DNA of 64,000 bases, from the NCBI GenBank assembly GCA_002633025.1, contig NMRB01000016.1:419453-483452 (forward strand), written 5' to 3'. The notes below the pieces were generated by a model. The model was not told the origin of the DNA. It ran no database searches and saw only the letters and a list, made by a program, of their open reading frames with translations. Position 1 is the first letter of the stretch. The number at the start of each line of letters is the position of its first letter. This document shows positions 10,601 through 21,600 of this stretch, piece after piece. Position numbers and translations under genes: made by a program. The DNA comes from Notospermus geniculatus (taxonomy: Eukaryota > Nemertea > Pilidiophora > Heteronemertea > Lineidae).

Positions 10601-12423
10601 GAATTCCGTTGGTGGACTTGTCGATCATGTAGAGCCTACACAGAAATAACGACTGGGATAAGGTGGCCACCTTTCTCAACTCCCGTTGCCTATTCCCTGA
10701 CAAGTAAGTGGCCAGTTTGGGAACTTGGTGATAAAGAACTTTTATGATTTTCCAACAGGCTGTGAGTGGTGGTGCCTTGCGGGGATGCGGTAAACAAGTG
10801 TTGGGTGCTGTCGGAATTTGTTCAGGATTCTACGGGGTCGGTATCCCAATAGCAATGTGCTTGATGTTCTTGACAGACCTTAGGACGGCAGGTAAGGTGC
10901 TTTCCGCATCTGGTCAAAATCTAGTCCTCTCCCTCCTCCACGAACGAAAAAAGACAAGGAACGTCTTTCCTTCGTTTCTTTCGTTACAGGATTTTGGTGG
11001 GGGATGTGCTTATATCCGTAAGTTAAAAGAAGCTGATGTTTTCATAGACTGGAGCCAATGACAGTTGGCTACCTTGAAAGGTGAAATTGATCAGGAGAGG
11101 GCCGGACCGCCTCTGGCCAGTGATCAACGGGCATGTCCGAAATTGAATTCCGTTGGTGGACTTGCCGATCATGTAGAGCCTACATAGAAATAACGACTGG
11201 GATAAGGTGGCCAGCTTTCTCAACTCCCGTTGCCTGAAAGTTCCCTGACAAGTAAGTGGCCAGTTCGGGAACTTGGTGATAAAGAACTTTTATGATTCTC
11301 CAACAGGCTGTGAGTGGTGGTGCCTTGCGGGGATGCGGTAAACAAGTGTTGGGTGCTGTCGGAATTTGTTCAGGATTCTACGGGGTCGGCATCCCAATAG
11401 CAATGTGCTTGATGTTCTTGACAGACCTTAGGACGGCAGGTAAGGTGCTTTCCGCATCTGGTCAGAATCTAGTCCTCTCCCTCCTCCACGAACGAAAAAA
11501 GACAAGGAACGTCTTTCCTTCGTTTCTTTCGTTACAGGATTTTGGTGGGGGATGTGCTCCTCGGGGTCTTAGCAGCATCGATCATTCTTTTCTTGGCTAC
11601 TATTGTTTTCAATGACTGGCCTCGACAAGCGAAATTGGTGAGTTTCGTAATCATAAAGTAGTCCTGGAAATGCAGTCCAAGTTATACTGCTGTAAGATTA
11701 GGGCATGCATGTACATGTATAATCAACTGGTCATAAATGGTTTCTAAGCCATTATATCCAAATCCCTCGTTAATAAACTGGACTTTGATTCCAGGGGGCT
11801 TGGATTTCTGTCACACCAGAGACTGCATTGCACTTCAGCATGCAGATCATAGCTTTGTTGCCATCTAATACCATGCTGTACAACTTAAAACTCATTTACT
11901 GCTTCTATTTCAGGCGGTGCGAAGGGCAGGAATAAGGCGACGGCGACGAGAGAGTGAACTTAAGGCCAGGTCCCAACTGGCGATTGAGAACGCTGAACCG
12001 GACGAAATTACCGGTGAGGTTCTCAACGGCACTTGTTAGCTTTTCATGCGAAGTGTGAACACCATTTTGAAGTTCATTGAGGTCCGGCCTATTAGAATCC
12101 CGAATCTAACCAGGAATTTGTGTCCTTTTTTCGCAGGACTCCTGGCCAGTAGAGACAGAAGCGACACCGCTGGGAGCACATTTTCCGTCGTTAGCGAAAC
12201 AGGCGATGATACCAAAGGAATGCAGCAGTTTGTCTACAACCGGGTCATCGCGATACTCATTCTTCTGGCCGTTCTTGCTGTTGCTGTCTATCTCCATATT
12301 GACCTTGTGATGCCCTGGCCTGAGTTCTTACTTTGCATTCCGAGGAATGGCACCAACATGACAGCAAACTATGCTAACCATTCAACAATAGTCATAAACA
12401 ATATAACTTACAGCTATTGCTAG
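4695..12423 (+). CDS. MATE-family multidrug and toxin extrusion transporter (SLC47-like)
   Basis: Product: a membrane cation/proton antiporter of the MATE/SLC47 family, about 590-620 residues. Exons read from sequence: 4695-4769, 4941-5004, 5249-5325, 5839-5940, 6447-6564, 6887-7029, 7339-7383, probably 7559-7635, 8112-8209, 8353-8534, 8701-8809, 8911-8986, 10404-10473, 11307-11439, 11538-11637, 11914-12013, 12137-12423. Most junctions are GT-AG and phase-consistent. Recognisable family segments include ACDTLFSQ, LAKYLQNQ, GSALAQVLGH, the SFEI..AGLLG helix, SIRVGQHLGA and LRGCGKQVLGA. The N terminus is acidic and cytosolic. The last exon encodes an extra helix and an Asn-rich tail (NGT, NHS, NIT sequons), as in SLC47 proteins with 13 helices. 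Exons 8112-8986 recur at 9252-10129, and 11307-11439 recurs at 10759-10891. The exon at 7559 lacks a proper donor and the exon at 11538 enters one base out of phase. AATAAA lies at 12647. Confidence 0.88.
6011..6163. mobile_element. MITE-like element, TAGGGAG family, 153 bp
   Basis: The element starts TGGGGAGGTTTCG (one change from TAGGGAGG) and ends CGAAACCTCCCTA, flanked on both sides by the 4-bp direct repeat CTAT. It lies in an intron of the MATE gene. Its interior matches the 153-bp element at 50365 in the opposite orientation. It is non-autonomous. Confidence 0.75.
6178..6273. repeat. Short foldback with ACGAAAGCCCA ends
   Basis: ACGAAAGCCCAGAATGC at the left and GCATGGGCTTTCGT at the right form inverted ends around an AT-rich, self-complementary centre (AATTCAATATTGAATT). 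The same left end occurs at 10239-10334, where the interior is a tandem array of TTCGAAGTCCGAAATCCGA. This looks like a small foldback family. Confidence 0.5.
8048..9098 (+). repeat. Four-exon duplication in MATE gene, copy A
   Basis: This 1.05-kb segment is almost identical to 9188-10241 (offset 1140 bp, with scattered substitutions and a few small indels). It holds four exons: 8112-8209, 8353-8534, 8701-8809 and 8911-8986, which encode the GSALAQ..SEDP part of the transporter. The block enters after two codon bases and leaves after two, so splicing both blocks in series would keep the frame. Copies A and B could therefore be repeated, alternative or assembly-derived. Confidence 0.9.
9188..10241 (+). 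repeat. Four-exon duplication in MATE gene, copy B
   Basis: Second copy, with exons 9252-9349, 9496-9677, 9844-9952 and 10054-10129. All four have the same lengths as in copy A and intact splice sites. The differences seen inside exons leave the protein almost unchanged (for example Ala to Ala, Leu to Leu). The copy ends abruptly where the ACGAAAGCCCA repeat begins. Confidence 0.9.
10467..11009 (+). repeat. Tandem 543-bp duplication in MATE gene, first copy
   Basis: This copy runs from the last bases of the exon ending at 10473 to the start of the last-helix exon. It contains the exon 10759-10891 (LRGCGKQ segment). It is joined exactly head to tail with 11010-11552, and the junction reads GTGCT|TATATCC with the trinucleotide GCT shared by both parents. 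The exon fragment at 10989-11018 is truncated by the junction and would put the next exon out of frame. A working transcript should therefore skip this copy. Confidence 0.9.
11010..11552 (+). repeat. Tandem 543-bp duplication in MATE gene, second copy
   Basis: The exon 11307-11439 in this copy is followed by the complete final-helix exon 11538-11637, so this is the copy expected to be used. It differs from the first copy by a few substitutions and a 6-7 base insertion in the intron. Confidence 0.9.
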
Positions 12424-13203
12424 AAGTACCATCGGTTACTTTTAACTATTGTACAGACCGAGCAAAAACATTGTCCGTACGACCACACGATCAGCACCAT
12501 CGGATGGAGTATACTAGACTAAGCCTGAGGCTGGGACCGAAGCTCTCGTGACTATTATCCATTTACAGGCTAACTACTGTTCACTTTCAGCCCTCGACAA
12601 AGAATTTTAATGCGTTCCCTGAAAGTTACGTATGACTGACTTTGTGAATAAAGTCCCTATTTATTATGCATCATCTGCCATCGCAATAGTAATGGAAACG
12701 GACGAGCGAACAATACCATTTTCCGTCCGATCGACGCAATGTGGGATTGAGTATAAACAAGGCCGAAGTCGGAAGCAGTGGGCCTGGTATACTCTATCCG
12801 ATAAATAATACTCACATGATACGCGTGTTCAGCCTATCCTTTTCGCAGGGCAATTTGACTCTTCTTTTCCCGAGAACAGTCGGATTTGACCGTCGTTTAA
12901 TACCAATACCATTGGCATACCAACCATGGCAGAGTGTTAGCAGACTGGTGTTGTGGCATGAGTACATGTAGTGTCTCTCGGTAGAGCTCGACAGATGGAG
13001 CTGAGGAGATGGCCCTGGCTGATCGTTCAGACTAGTAGTTTCCCGTGAAAGGGACTTCTCCGATAGAATTTGTATTTGTAGTAGGCTTGCTTTACTACAT
13101 GTATACGGTCTGCATAAAGGAAACTGTCGGCGCTGTATTTGTAGTAGGCTTGCTTTACGGTCTGCATGAAGGAAACTGTGTCGGCGCTGATCGCTTTGTG
13201 ACT
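12424..13203. other. 3' flank of the MATE gene
   Basis: A polyadenylation signal AATAAA lies at 12647-12652, about 225 bp after the stop codon. A short direct repeat (TTGTAGTAGGCTTGCTTTAC) occurs twice near 13074-13160. No further gene is visible. Confidence 0.55.
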
Positions 13204-13368
13204 AAAGGGCGGCGCACACGAGCGACTAAATCTGGGCGACCGCCGACGAGACTGGTGGTGCGACTAGACATCAGCCAATCAGAAGCGCCAAATCTTGTCG
13301 CTTTGGCGGTCGGAAGCCAAGTCGGCCGACAAATCGGTCAAAATTGTCGCTCGTGTGCGCCGCCCTTT
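13204..13368. mobile_element. Foldback element, AAAGGGCGGCGCACACGAGCG ends
   Basis: The terminal inverted repeats AAAGGGCGGCGCACACGAG and CTCGTGTGCGCCGCCCTTT bracket a 165-bp segment full of short CGACT/GTCGC words. It abuts the next element at the shared TTTAA. No coding capacity. Confidence 0.7.
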
Positions 13369-13624
13369 AAGGGCTCCGCACACTGGCGACTAAAATAGGG
13401 GCGACTACCGATGCGACTACTACATGTACGTCGCCTGCAATAATTACCTTTGAGGTCGATCAGTGATGTTATCCACGACATCACTGACCTTCCAAATAAG
13501 CATTTGTCGCAAACGAGTCAACAAAAACTAAAAAAACTAAAAATATGTTCAGTCGCCTCTGTGGTCGCAAGGGCGGTCGCCTAGAAAATCGCTCGAAAAA
13601 TCGCCAGTCTGCGGAGCCCTTTAA
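13367..13624. mobile_element. Foldback element, TTAAGGGCTCCGCA ends
   Basis: The inverted ends TTAAGGGCTCCGCACACTGG and CCAGTCTGCGGAGCCCTTTAA enclose about 258 bp. TTAA at both boundaries would suit a TTAA-targeting (piggyBac-like) insertion, but TTAA may simply be part of the repeat. The termini resemble the adjacent element, so the two are probably relatives inserted side by side. A third related end (GGCGCCGCTCCACGTGACAG) follows and resembles 48545. Confidence 0.6.
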
Positions 13625-13736
13625 GGCGCCGCTCCACGTGACAGTTTTCTGTCGAAAGTTTGCTGTCAGACAGTCAATTATTGCTGTCAAACAGCAAAAA
13701 TTGCTGTCATACAGTCAGAACACATACTGGGTTCCT

Positions 13737-14416
13737 TTCGTTTCTTTTATTGAATGACTAGCACCTCCTTGAAACATCGATCGGTTGTGACAACATGTCT
13801 ACTACTTGTCAAGTGAGCGTTAACATACCAGGACATACTTGAGATTAAACTGGTTGAATCTGAAGAGAGCCAAGAATCAAGAATTCGTCAGCGCAAACAT
13901 GCTTATCAGGTGATCGATAGGTGTAGTAAGTGTGTAGGTACCGGTATATCGAGATTGGAATTCTTGCTCATATCTAACAAAGTTCTGACTATTTCTATAT
14001 AGAAATATTGAGTAAAAGACTGAACTTAAGGCGAATTCATTCCAACGCCTTGTGCTTTTAGGGGTGAAAAAATGAGTTTACGGTTCGTCAGTATCCTTTT
14101 TCTCGCTTAATCTGCTGTCTTTTCGAGTTCATTAAAATCTGATTGGAACATATCAAGGCGGTGACGGGCCATCATTGTGAATAAATAAAAGTGAAACATT
14201 TCTCATATTGAGACTTTGAGCGATGTCACGCTTTCGTGTCCTCTGTCACGATTCGTTGAGCATATTCTTCGCGGCATTTCAGATCCGTACGCGCCGTGAA
14301 TGGGACAGGTCAGGGAAGCCATCATCATCTATTGAATCGTTCATAATCGAATTCGCTCACCGTTCGCATTGGTAGTTGAACTCCTCTCGAAATAGCTCCG
14401 AGGTACGGACATATTC
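13737..14416. repeat. Direct duplication, non-coding, copy 1
   Basis: This is nearly identical to 14692-15344, with about 275 bp of unrelated sequence between them. Copy 2 lacks roughly 20 bases present in copy 1 and has scattered substitutions. No ORF or splice structure is recognised. It lies upstream of the cyclic-nucleotide-binding gene. Confidence 0.85.
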
Positions 14417-14691
14417 TTACTTTTCAAGGTCACAGAGGTCAAAGTTCAAAATTCACTCTTTGGTGGCACATTTCATGGCTATTTGACATAGAGTGTTGTG
14501 ATTTGGTGAGTTTATGTCATTGACTGATCATACTGATCAGATCATAAAATACTTCTTGGTGTGTTCAGCTTTATCTTATCTGTACTGATCCTCAACATTG
14601 ACCATGAGAGCCACAGTTTCACACTTAACCATGGAGACTTATCACAGAGGTGAGCACAATGGCCCTGGCCATTTCATTCATTTCGTTTCTT

Positions 14692-15344
14692 TTATTGAAT
14701 GACTAGCACCTCCTTGAAACATCGATCGGTTGTGACTACTTGTCTACTTGTCAAGTGAGCGTTAACATACCAGGACATACTTGAGATTAAACTGGTTGAA
14801 TCTGAAGAGAGCCAAGAATCAAGAATTCGTCAGCGCAAACATGCTTATCAGGTGATCGATAGGTGTAGTAAGTGTGTAGGTACCGGTATATCGAGATTTG
14901 AATTCTTGCTCATATCTAATAAAGTTCCGACGATTTCTATACCGAAATATTGAGTAAACGACTGAATTATCCAACGCCTTGTGGTTTTAGGGGTGAAAAA
15001 ATGAGTTTACGGTTCGTCAGTATCCTTTTCTCGCTTAATCTGCTGTCTTTTCGAGTTCATTAAAGTCTGATTGGAACATATCAAGGCGGTGACGGGCCAT
15101 GATTTTGAATAAATAAAAGTGAAACATTTCTCATATTGAGACTTTGAGCGATGTCACGCTTTCGTGTCCTCTGTCACGATTCGTTGAGCATATTCTTCGC
15201 GGCATTTCAGATCCGTACGCGCCGCGAATGGGACAGGTCAGGGAAGCCATCGTCATCTATTGAATCGTTCATAATCGAATTCGCTCACCATTCGCATTGG
15301 TAGTTGAACTCTTCTCGAAATAGCTCCGAGGTACGGACATATTC
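14692..15344. repeat. Direct duplication, non-coding, copy 2
   Basis: Second copy of the segment at 13737-14416. It ends about 260 bp before the start codon at 15604, so it borders the likely promoter of the CNBD2-like gene. Confidence 0.85.
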
Positions 15345-15603
15345 AATATAATGTATACATAGTAGCGGATATCTAAGCTTTAACAAGAGATCTGTTTATG
15401 GAAACCAATAATTTGTAACACATCTCTTCGGGCGAGGACTGATCGCGATCCATATGTATGGGAATTATATGGACAACTTCACCGAGCCGAGACGCGGTTG
15501 GTAGTAAGTTGGACAAGAAGCGGATTTACGAGAAGTGCTATGGCTCCGCCGGGTTGAAACTTATATCTTGTTGCTAGGGATATTTTTCGAGATTTAGAAG
15601 AAG

Positions 15604-18600
15604 ATGGCACAACTTTATGATAAAGTGGTGGCAACGATCACCAAACCACCCCAGCAGAGAGGTTTAAAGGAGATACAAGATTTACTACCGTGGTTCTTGA
15701 AGAAATCTGCTCTTTTTCAATCTCTCAAAACAGGTAAGTCGCTTATTATGCGTTCATGATAATCCATTCGTGTCTGCAAAATGCGCATTTTTAGTGTGTA
15801 CTAGGCCTAGTGTATTATGCGTGACATGTTTCGGTTCTGCTGACTGGCTCTTGTGTGTTTTCGTGTTGTTTTTCACAAGTAGACACTAACGATTTCGGGC
15901 TCTGCGACTGCTGCAGTAGCATACCAAAATGAAGTGTTCTGGCACTGCACGAGTGTAGGCCCTAGGAGACTACCGTCTCTTTTTGGTTTTGTAACCGTCT
16001 TGTTTCTTTATTGTACATTTCATTTTATGATATATTGCAACATTCAGATGGAATCTCACTGCTTATACGGTAAAATCAGGTTTTAGAGGTCACGTTGACA
16101 GGTGCCAAAATTAATCAGTACTGGTCCTTTTTCATCAACAGCTCGCTTTGAACCCTCACTGTAAGGGGATAAGCTGGCTAGAGCCAATCAGAAAAAAGAT
16201 CCTAATTCTAAACGCGAGTACTAGTACTACTGACCGGCTGATTAATTTTGGCACCTGTCAACATGACTTCTTAAACAGGACTTTACAGTAGGTCTATACA
16301 GATTTCGCCCTACATGTACGTGTGCTTATGTTCTTCTTCCTTTTAACAACCGTACGCTATTATTTCTCAGTCTTACAAACATTGGCAAAATACTAATGTC
16401 CATCAAGGGTGAACAATGCCCAAAATAAACGTTTCCGGAATTGTATGCCTTCCTGGACATGTCGTCGCTGCTATCGGTGAGATAACTGGGACGTACATGT
16501 AATAGGCCTACTTACTGCTTTAATGCCTTTAACGTCTCACCATTAGTTCCCATTGCGTGTAGACAAAAAATATCTGTAGACCTGTCACCATTACTGTGAA
16601 GAATTCGTGCATTAAGTGAGGGACCATCACCTACGGTTCTACTATTAACGTTGGTGGCATCAAGAATGGGTAATAATTATATTCTTGGTACCAGCAGAAA
16701 TAAATAAATTTATTTCTGGTACCAGGGACGAAACTAACGGGAATGGAGAGGAAAACATCTTGGTTCAAAACATCATTGGATGGTGTTTCCAGCGTTTCGC
16801 AGCAGGACACTCGGTTTCCGGACAGAACTTATTCTGTAAAAAGCATATGAACGAAAGTAGAAAACCTGAAAATATCAACGAAATGTTGATGCCGTTAATT
16901 CCTTAGTAATATGACATTTTCCATTAGCTGCTAACGTAATTAAGATAGAATCAAAACTGGACGTCATGTCCATTAAATCACCTTAATGCCTTCTCATTCA
17001 GTATTGGATATTAAATGTCTATTTAATATCTGTCATCGCCTTCGTAGAGCTCGGCGTGATATCAGTCCGTGTGTGAAAGTTTGTTGGTCTAATTAGAAAG
17101 CTGTCAATACAATGTAGTTGGTACTAGTACATGTAGAGGAAAATCAATCACAGCAGACCATGGTGAGCTATTTTAAGGGTTGCAATATTTTCATGAATAG
17201 GCCTGCTGTTATTTTCAATTATCATATTAAATGCAACGTTTTTACTGTCATTGATTTTGACAAAAAAAGTAGATTTGCGAACTCTGTGCTCAGGCTATTT
17301 GAGCTAGATATCGAACCCTGTAAATGCCAACGCAGGCGTTTATTGGCGTTAGAAAAAGCCTGTGTAGGAGTCTACAGCTTAGAGGTCTATCCTCACTCTA
17401 TATGTCGAATAGGCCTACGTGCTGAATAACAGGAAACCCTGGTCTTCCTCAGAAAATACTTAAATTTATCTTTAAAGTAATTCAGAGAAATGCACCAGAA
17501 ATTGTGTCTAATAATACTTGACAGCCAAAAATAGATTTTTTCCTTTTGTGAGATTCATTACAAAAACTTACATTTTTGTGAATGAAGAAATTTCAATCCT
17601 CATTTACGTGACCTATGAAGACGCCCACGGTTTTGTTTATTTTTCGTAACCATGGCAACTTATCTGTAGACAGTTTACATCACGCCTTGAGGCGAATTTT
17701 GATATGTGGGCATCATATTGTATTATTTTGTTTATAAGTGGTTCTCAATGCAAATCGTTTAATCCGCCGTATTATCATTTCTAGATCCAAACTATCAAAC
17801 GAAATTTTCGCGACATTACTTAGGTATGTTGTGCCAATATCTTCAGAAAAAAAGGAACGCACCACTAATGGTTTACGGGAGAACAGGAAAATATTATTGA
17901 CATTTTTGAATGGCCAAGGTTAACCACAATAAACAACATTTACCTTGGGTGCACGTTCGGTGGTAGCACTTAATCAGGTGAAGGTGACGGTGTCAGGTGT
18001 CATTTCACAGTTATTGATGTTCGCAAAATGCATGGTTGCAGGCGTTACATCGAGAACCACACCTTGGTATAGGCCTACATGTCTGCCAGGGCAAGAGAAA
18101 GCTAAAAAATGTCGTCAGTCATTTTATGCATCATCATGGTGAAAATCGCATGACTTCCGGCTTCCGTTTCGTTGTGCACAATGATTGAGACAAAAGGCCT
18201 GATTTGCGTAATGAGGTTGGTTGTACAACGTATCACGCAAAAGGGTCGAAGCGTTTGGTATGTGATACTGTCTGCGGAGACATCACCAAGGAATCAAAGC
18301 ATGAAGACCGTGGCTTTGCTGACGAAAGCCTTCACTAGCTTCGTATATAGGTATGCACTTTAGCCGTTCTATTTCGTTTCGCCGTATGTATGACTAAACA
18401 AATGAGGCTAAAAAAACCAGTGGGGTATGGCACATTCGTCAACAGCTCCCAATGCAACAAAATGGACCATGACAATTCTATAGAATGTTTCACTTTCTGC
18501 GTTTCGCAATGTCGGTCGGGTGTAACCGATCGCCGTGATGAAAACGTAAAGAAGCAGCGATGTATAGGCCTAGGCCTCCGATGGTGACCAAGCTTGGGCC

Positions 18601-21600
18601 GAACGTAACCTCTGATGGACGATGATGCACGTTACGTAGCCTACGTTACATTTTTCAAGCACAGCTAACATTGATTAACAGAGTTTGGTAATGAACCTCT
18701 AACTATAAGAATGCATATAAAAAAACAGCACAAAAACGACACAGTATACAATAAATCGGAAGTCGTCTCCGAGTTTCACCTCTGGGATCTCTTCTATATA
18801 GCGCCTGAGGAAGACCCCGATTGGGGTCAAAAATTTACGGAATATTCGGAGACGACTTTCCGATAAGAATAGATTCGAGAAGAAGTGTGTATCCAACTTA
18901 TATTATGAGTGTTCTTTGTCCTATGTTGTTTTCGAGTTCGGTACGAAAAGGGTAGACTGATATACCATTTAAGGCCTAGTCCTAAGTAAATCTACAGTTA
19001 CATGTAGCATATTACTATACAAAGTATCATGTCTGGCTGTGGCGACCAAATGATGATATACGATCCCTTCGCGCCCAAATGGTGCTCACATTTTGTTCTG
19101 GTGATTTCAGACGTCGTCACTGACATCATCCGGAACTGCCGATTCGTGACGAAGGAACCTGATGACGTCATTATCAAGCAGGGGGATCAAGGCGATTGGT
19201 AAGCATCAGTAGATGTTGAATAGAACTTGTGAACTTTTGTCCTGCCCATCACTGGCTGTTATCAAGACATTGGAAATTGCGGCTCTGTTACATTTGCCGG
19301 GCAAAATAGATGTGCTGCTGTGCAAATGCAGTACTAGGCCTACTGACATGTAGGCGTATGCTACGTATCGTCGTTTCGCCATAAATGCCACATTTTCCAT
19401 TCAACAAATTGGTTATCGCCGCCCAAAGTAAACTTGTAATTAAAAGCTTTGTCAAATCGAAATCGGAACTTCAGTGATTCCGGTAGACAGTGATTAAACG
19501 TACGCCGATAGAATGTCAATACACGGTCGGATATTACTATTGGAAATTTCTATCTTACGCAGCGATCGGTGGAAATCAGAGGCAAATAAAGACACATTAC
19601 GGTCTTGTTTACTCCTTTGGCTGAACCAATACCAAGACTGAACATCTCATTTGTAACCGTAAATTACCTTTGATGGCATTGTAAACAGTCGTCATGATTA
19701 TTGTGGTTCTACGTCAGATCGGATTGGTAAATGAGAGAGTATAGGATATAGGATTTCAATCAATCCCAGCCCGAGATTAGCCATACCTACTCAGCGACAA
19801 GACTAAAAAACCAACTGGGGAGTTGTTTCTGTCAATATTTTGGAAGAAGCGGAATTCGTTGCCCCCCCCCCCCTCATTGGTCAATAAAGGACCAGTAACC
19901 CCAACGTACGCTGCTCCAACCGACCCTATCTTTAGAAATACTGGCATGATGCATGACGTGAACTCAGGCAAACCACAAATACGTTTTATTAAATCATTGC
20001 TTTACATGCCTATACGTATGATTTTCTTTGAGCGATGAAGCTTAGAGATGATGAAAGGTTTTGCATTAGTTACGACCTTTCTAGTACCGTACATTAATAC
20101 CTCTGCATTTATTCGGGAAACTTTTACATTTCTGAAACATTGATGCAATCCACTTGAAATTCATACATTCCTAATATAGCATTATATGCATTAGTGAGCA
20201 CCGCACAAAACTGAAGTAAAAGCAATCGCTTGTTTTCATTCAAATTACCATTGGATCATTACATTACATATTCCCACAAGACAAACGCCGCGACTCAAAG
20301 AAATCAAACTCGGAGGTTTGTAAATTGCTGTTATTGATTACCATCGATGAAGTACACGCTGAACCTGGCCATAAGCAGTCCACCTTCAAATGATGAAGAA
20401 TGATAACTTCTGTTTCATTACTTCGTTCAATTCTTAGTTTATGTCAGGCGTTGCTTCCTGTTTGGATGGCGTTGGCAACAGGACCGCACAAAACAATGGG
20501 TGATCACAATGATTCATAATCGCAGTCGCCGATATGAAGGTATTGACCATTATATCCCATTCACAGTTGATTGCGGGTAGAAATTCAGCTTCCTGTCGTG
20601 CGCAGAATGATTTTATTACATGTGTAATAGTAAGAAATATCCCCGTTAAAAGTGTCCGCTTCTATTGTTCCATGACGGATTGAAGTGCATGGCTATAGAA
20701 ACCAATCCGCCGAAGGTTAGAATGTAACAATAGGAAAGCTGTTCCTAGGATAGTTTTTCCTGGGCATATTTTTCCTTTTACACCTACATGTATATACGCA
20801 AAAGATGATAATTCATTCTGGTTGGTCCACCCAATGGTGTTGAGGGTAAAAGTTATAGAAATAAATGAATTTCTGCAAATAGTGGCATCCAAGACATGTA
20901 ACACAGTTCTTAATGCGATGGTGCAAAAAGGTCAGTACATAATAACGACCAAGTAGTATACCGCCCGCAAAAACAGTCTATAGGCCGATTACTACTCCAC
21001 GGCGTCAGTCAGGCAATCACGGCAAAATAGGAAGAAAATACTCAATAATTATACCAGAGGTGTACATTCACAGGCAAGAAGTATGTAAAAAATATCATAC
21101 CGTTATGCCATTCAACATCACAAATTGCCATAATTGGTGACAAATTATATACTTCACGCTGTTGTGGTTACTGTGATTGCCGCACATGATGTGAAACCAA
21201 CCAAGCAACGTCGAATCACAGGCTCTGTTGAGCAGGACACGATGTTTTCAGAATGCTCGAATGTTTCATGGCATGTTGGTTGGACATGAAGATAGGCCTC
21301 AGTGCCATCTCATACGAAAATGATATTGTGACAAATGTAGCTGAGTGTCTTCATAAACTGCTACACCGAAGTCACAAGGCCCTATTCACGATGTCGTTGC
21401 CATCTATCTTTCTCAAGCTGGTATAGCACACACACAGAAATCTCAACGAGATTGTCTCTACGAGCCATGTCGGTGAGATCAAACCTGTGTGTGCTACCTC
21501 ATCTGTGCGAGTTTTTTCAAGTCCGCGACACGGCTCCCCGGCTAGACTGGTCCCCTGTCGTATCGCTCCGTTCCTCCACTACTACGACAGGCCGCGTCCG

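Larger units (their letters stand above)
15734..19110. other. Intron 1 of CNBD2-like gene
   Basis: A 3.4-kb intron holding a foldback element (16095-16262), an RFX-type X-box (17646) and a GACCCC/GGGGTC stem-loop (18755-18868). The short ORFs in it have no recognisable domains. Confidence 0.6.
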
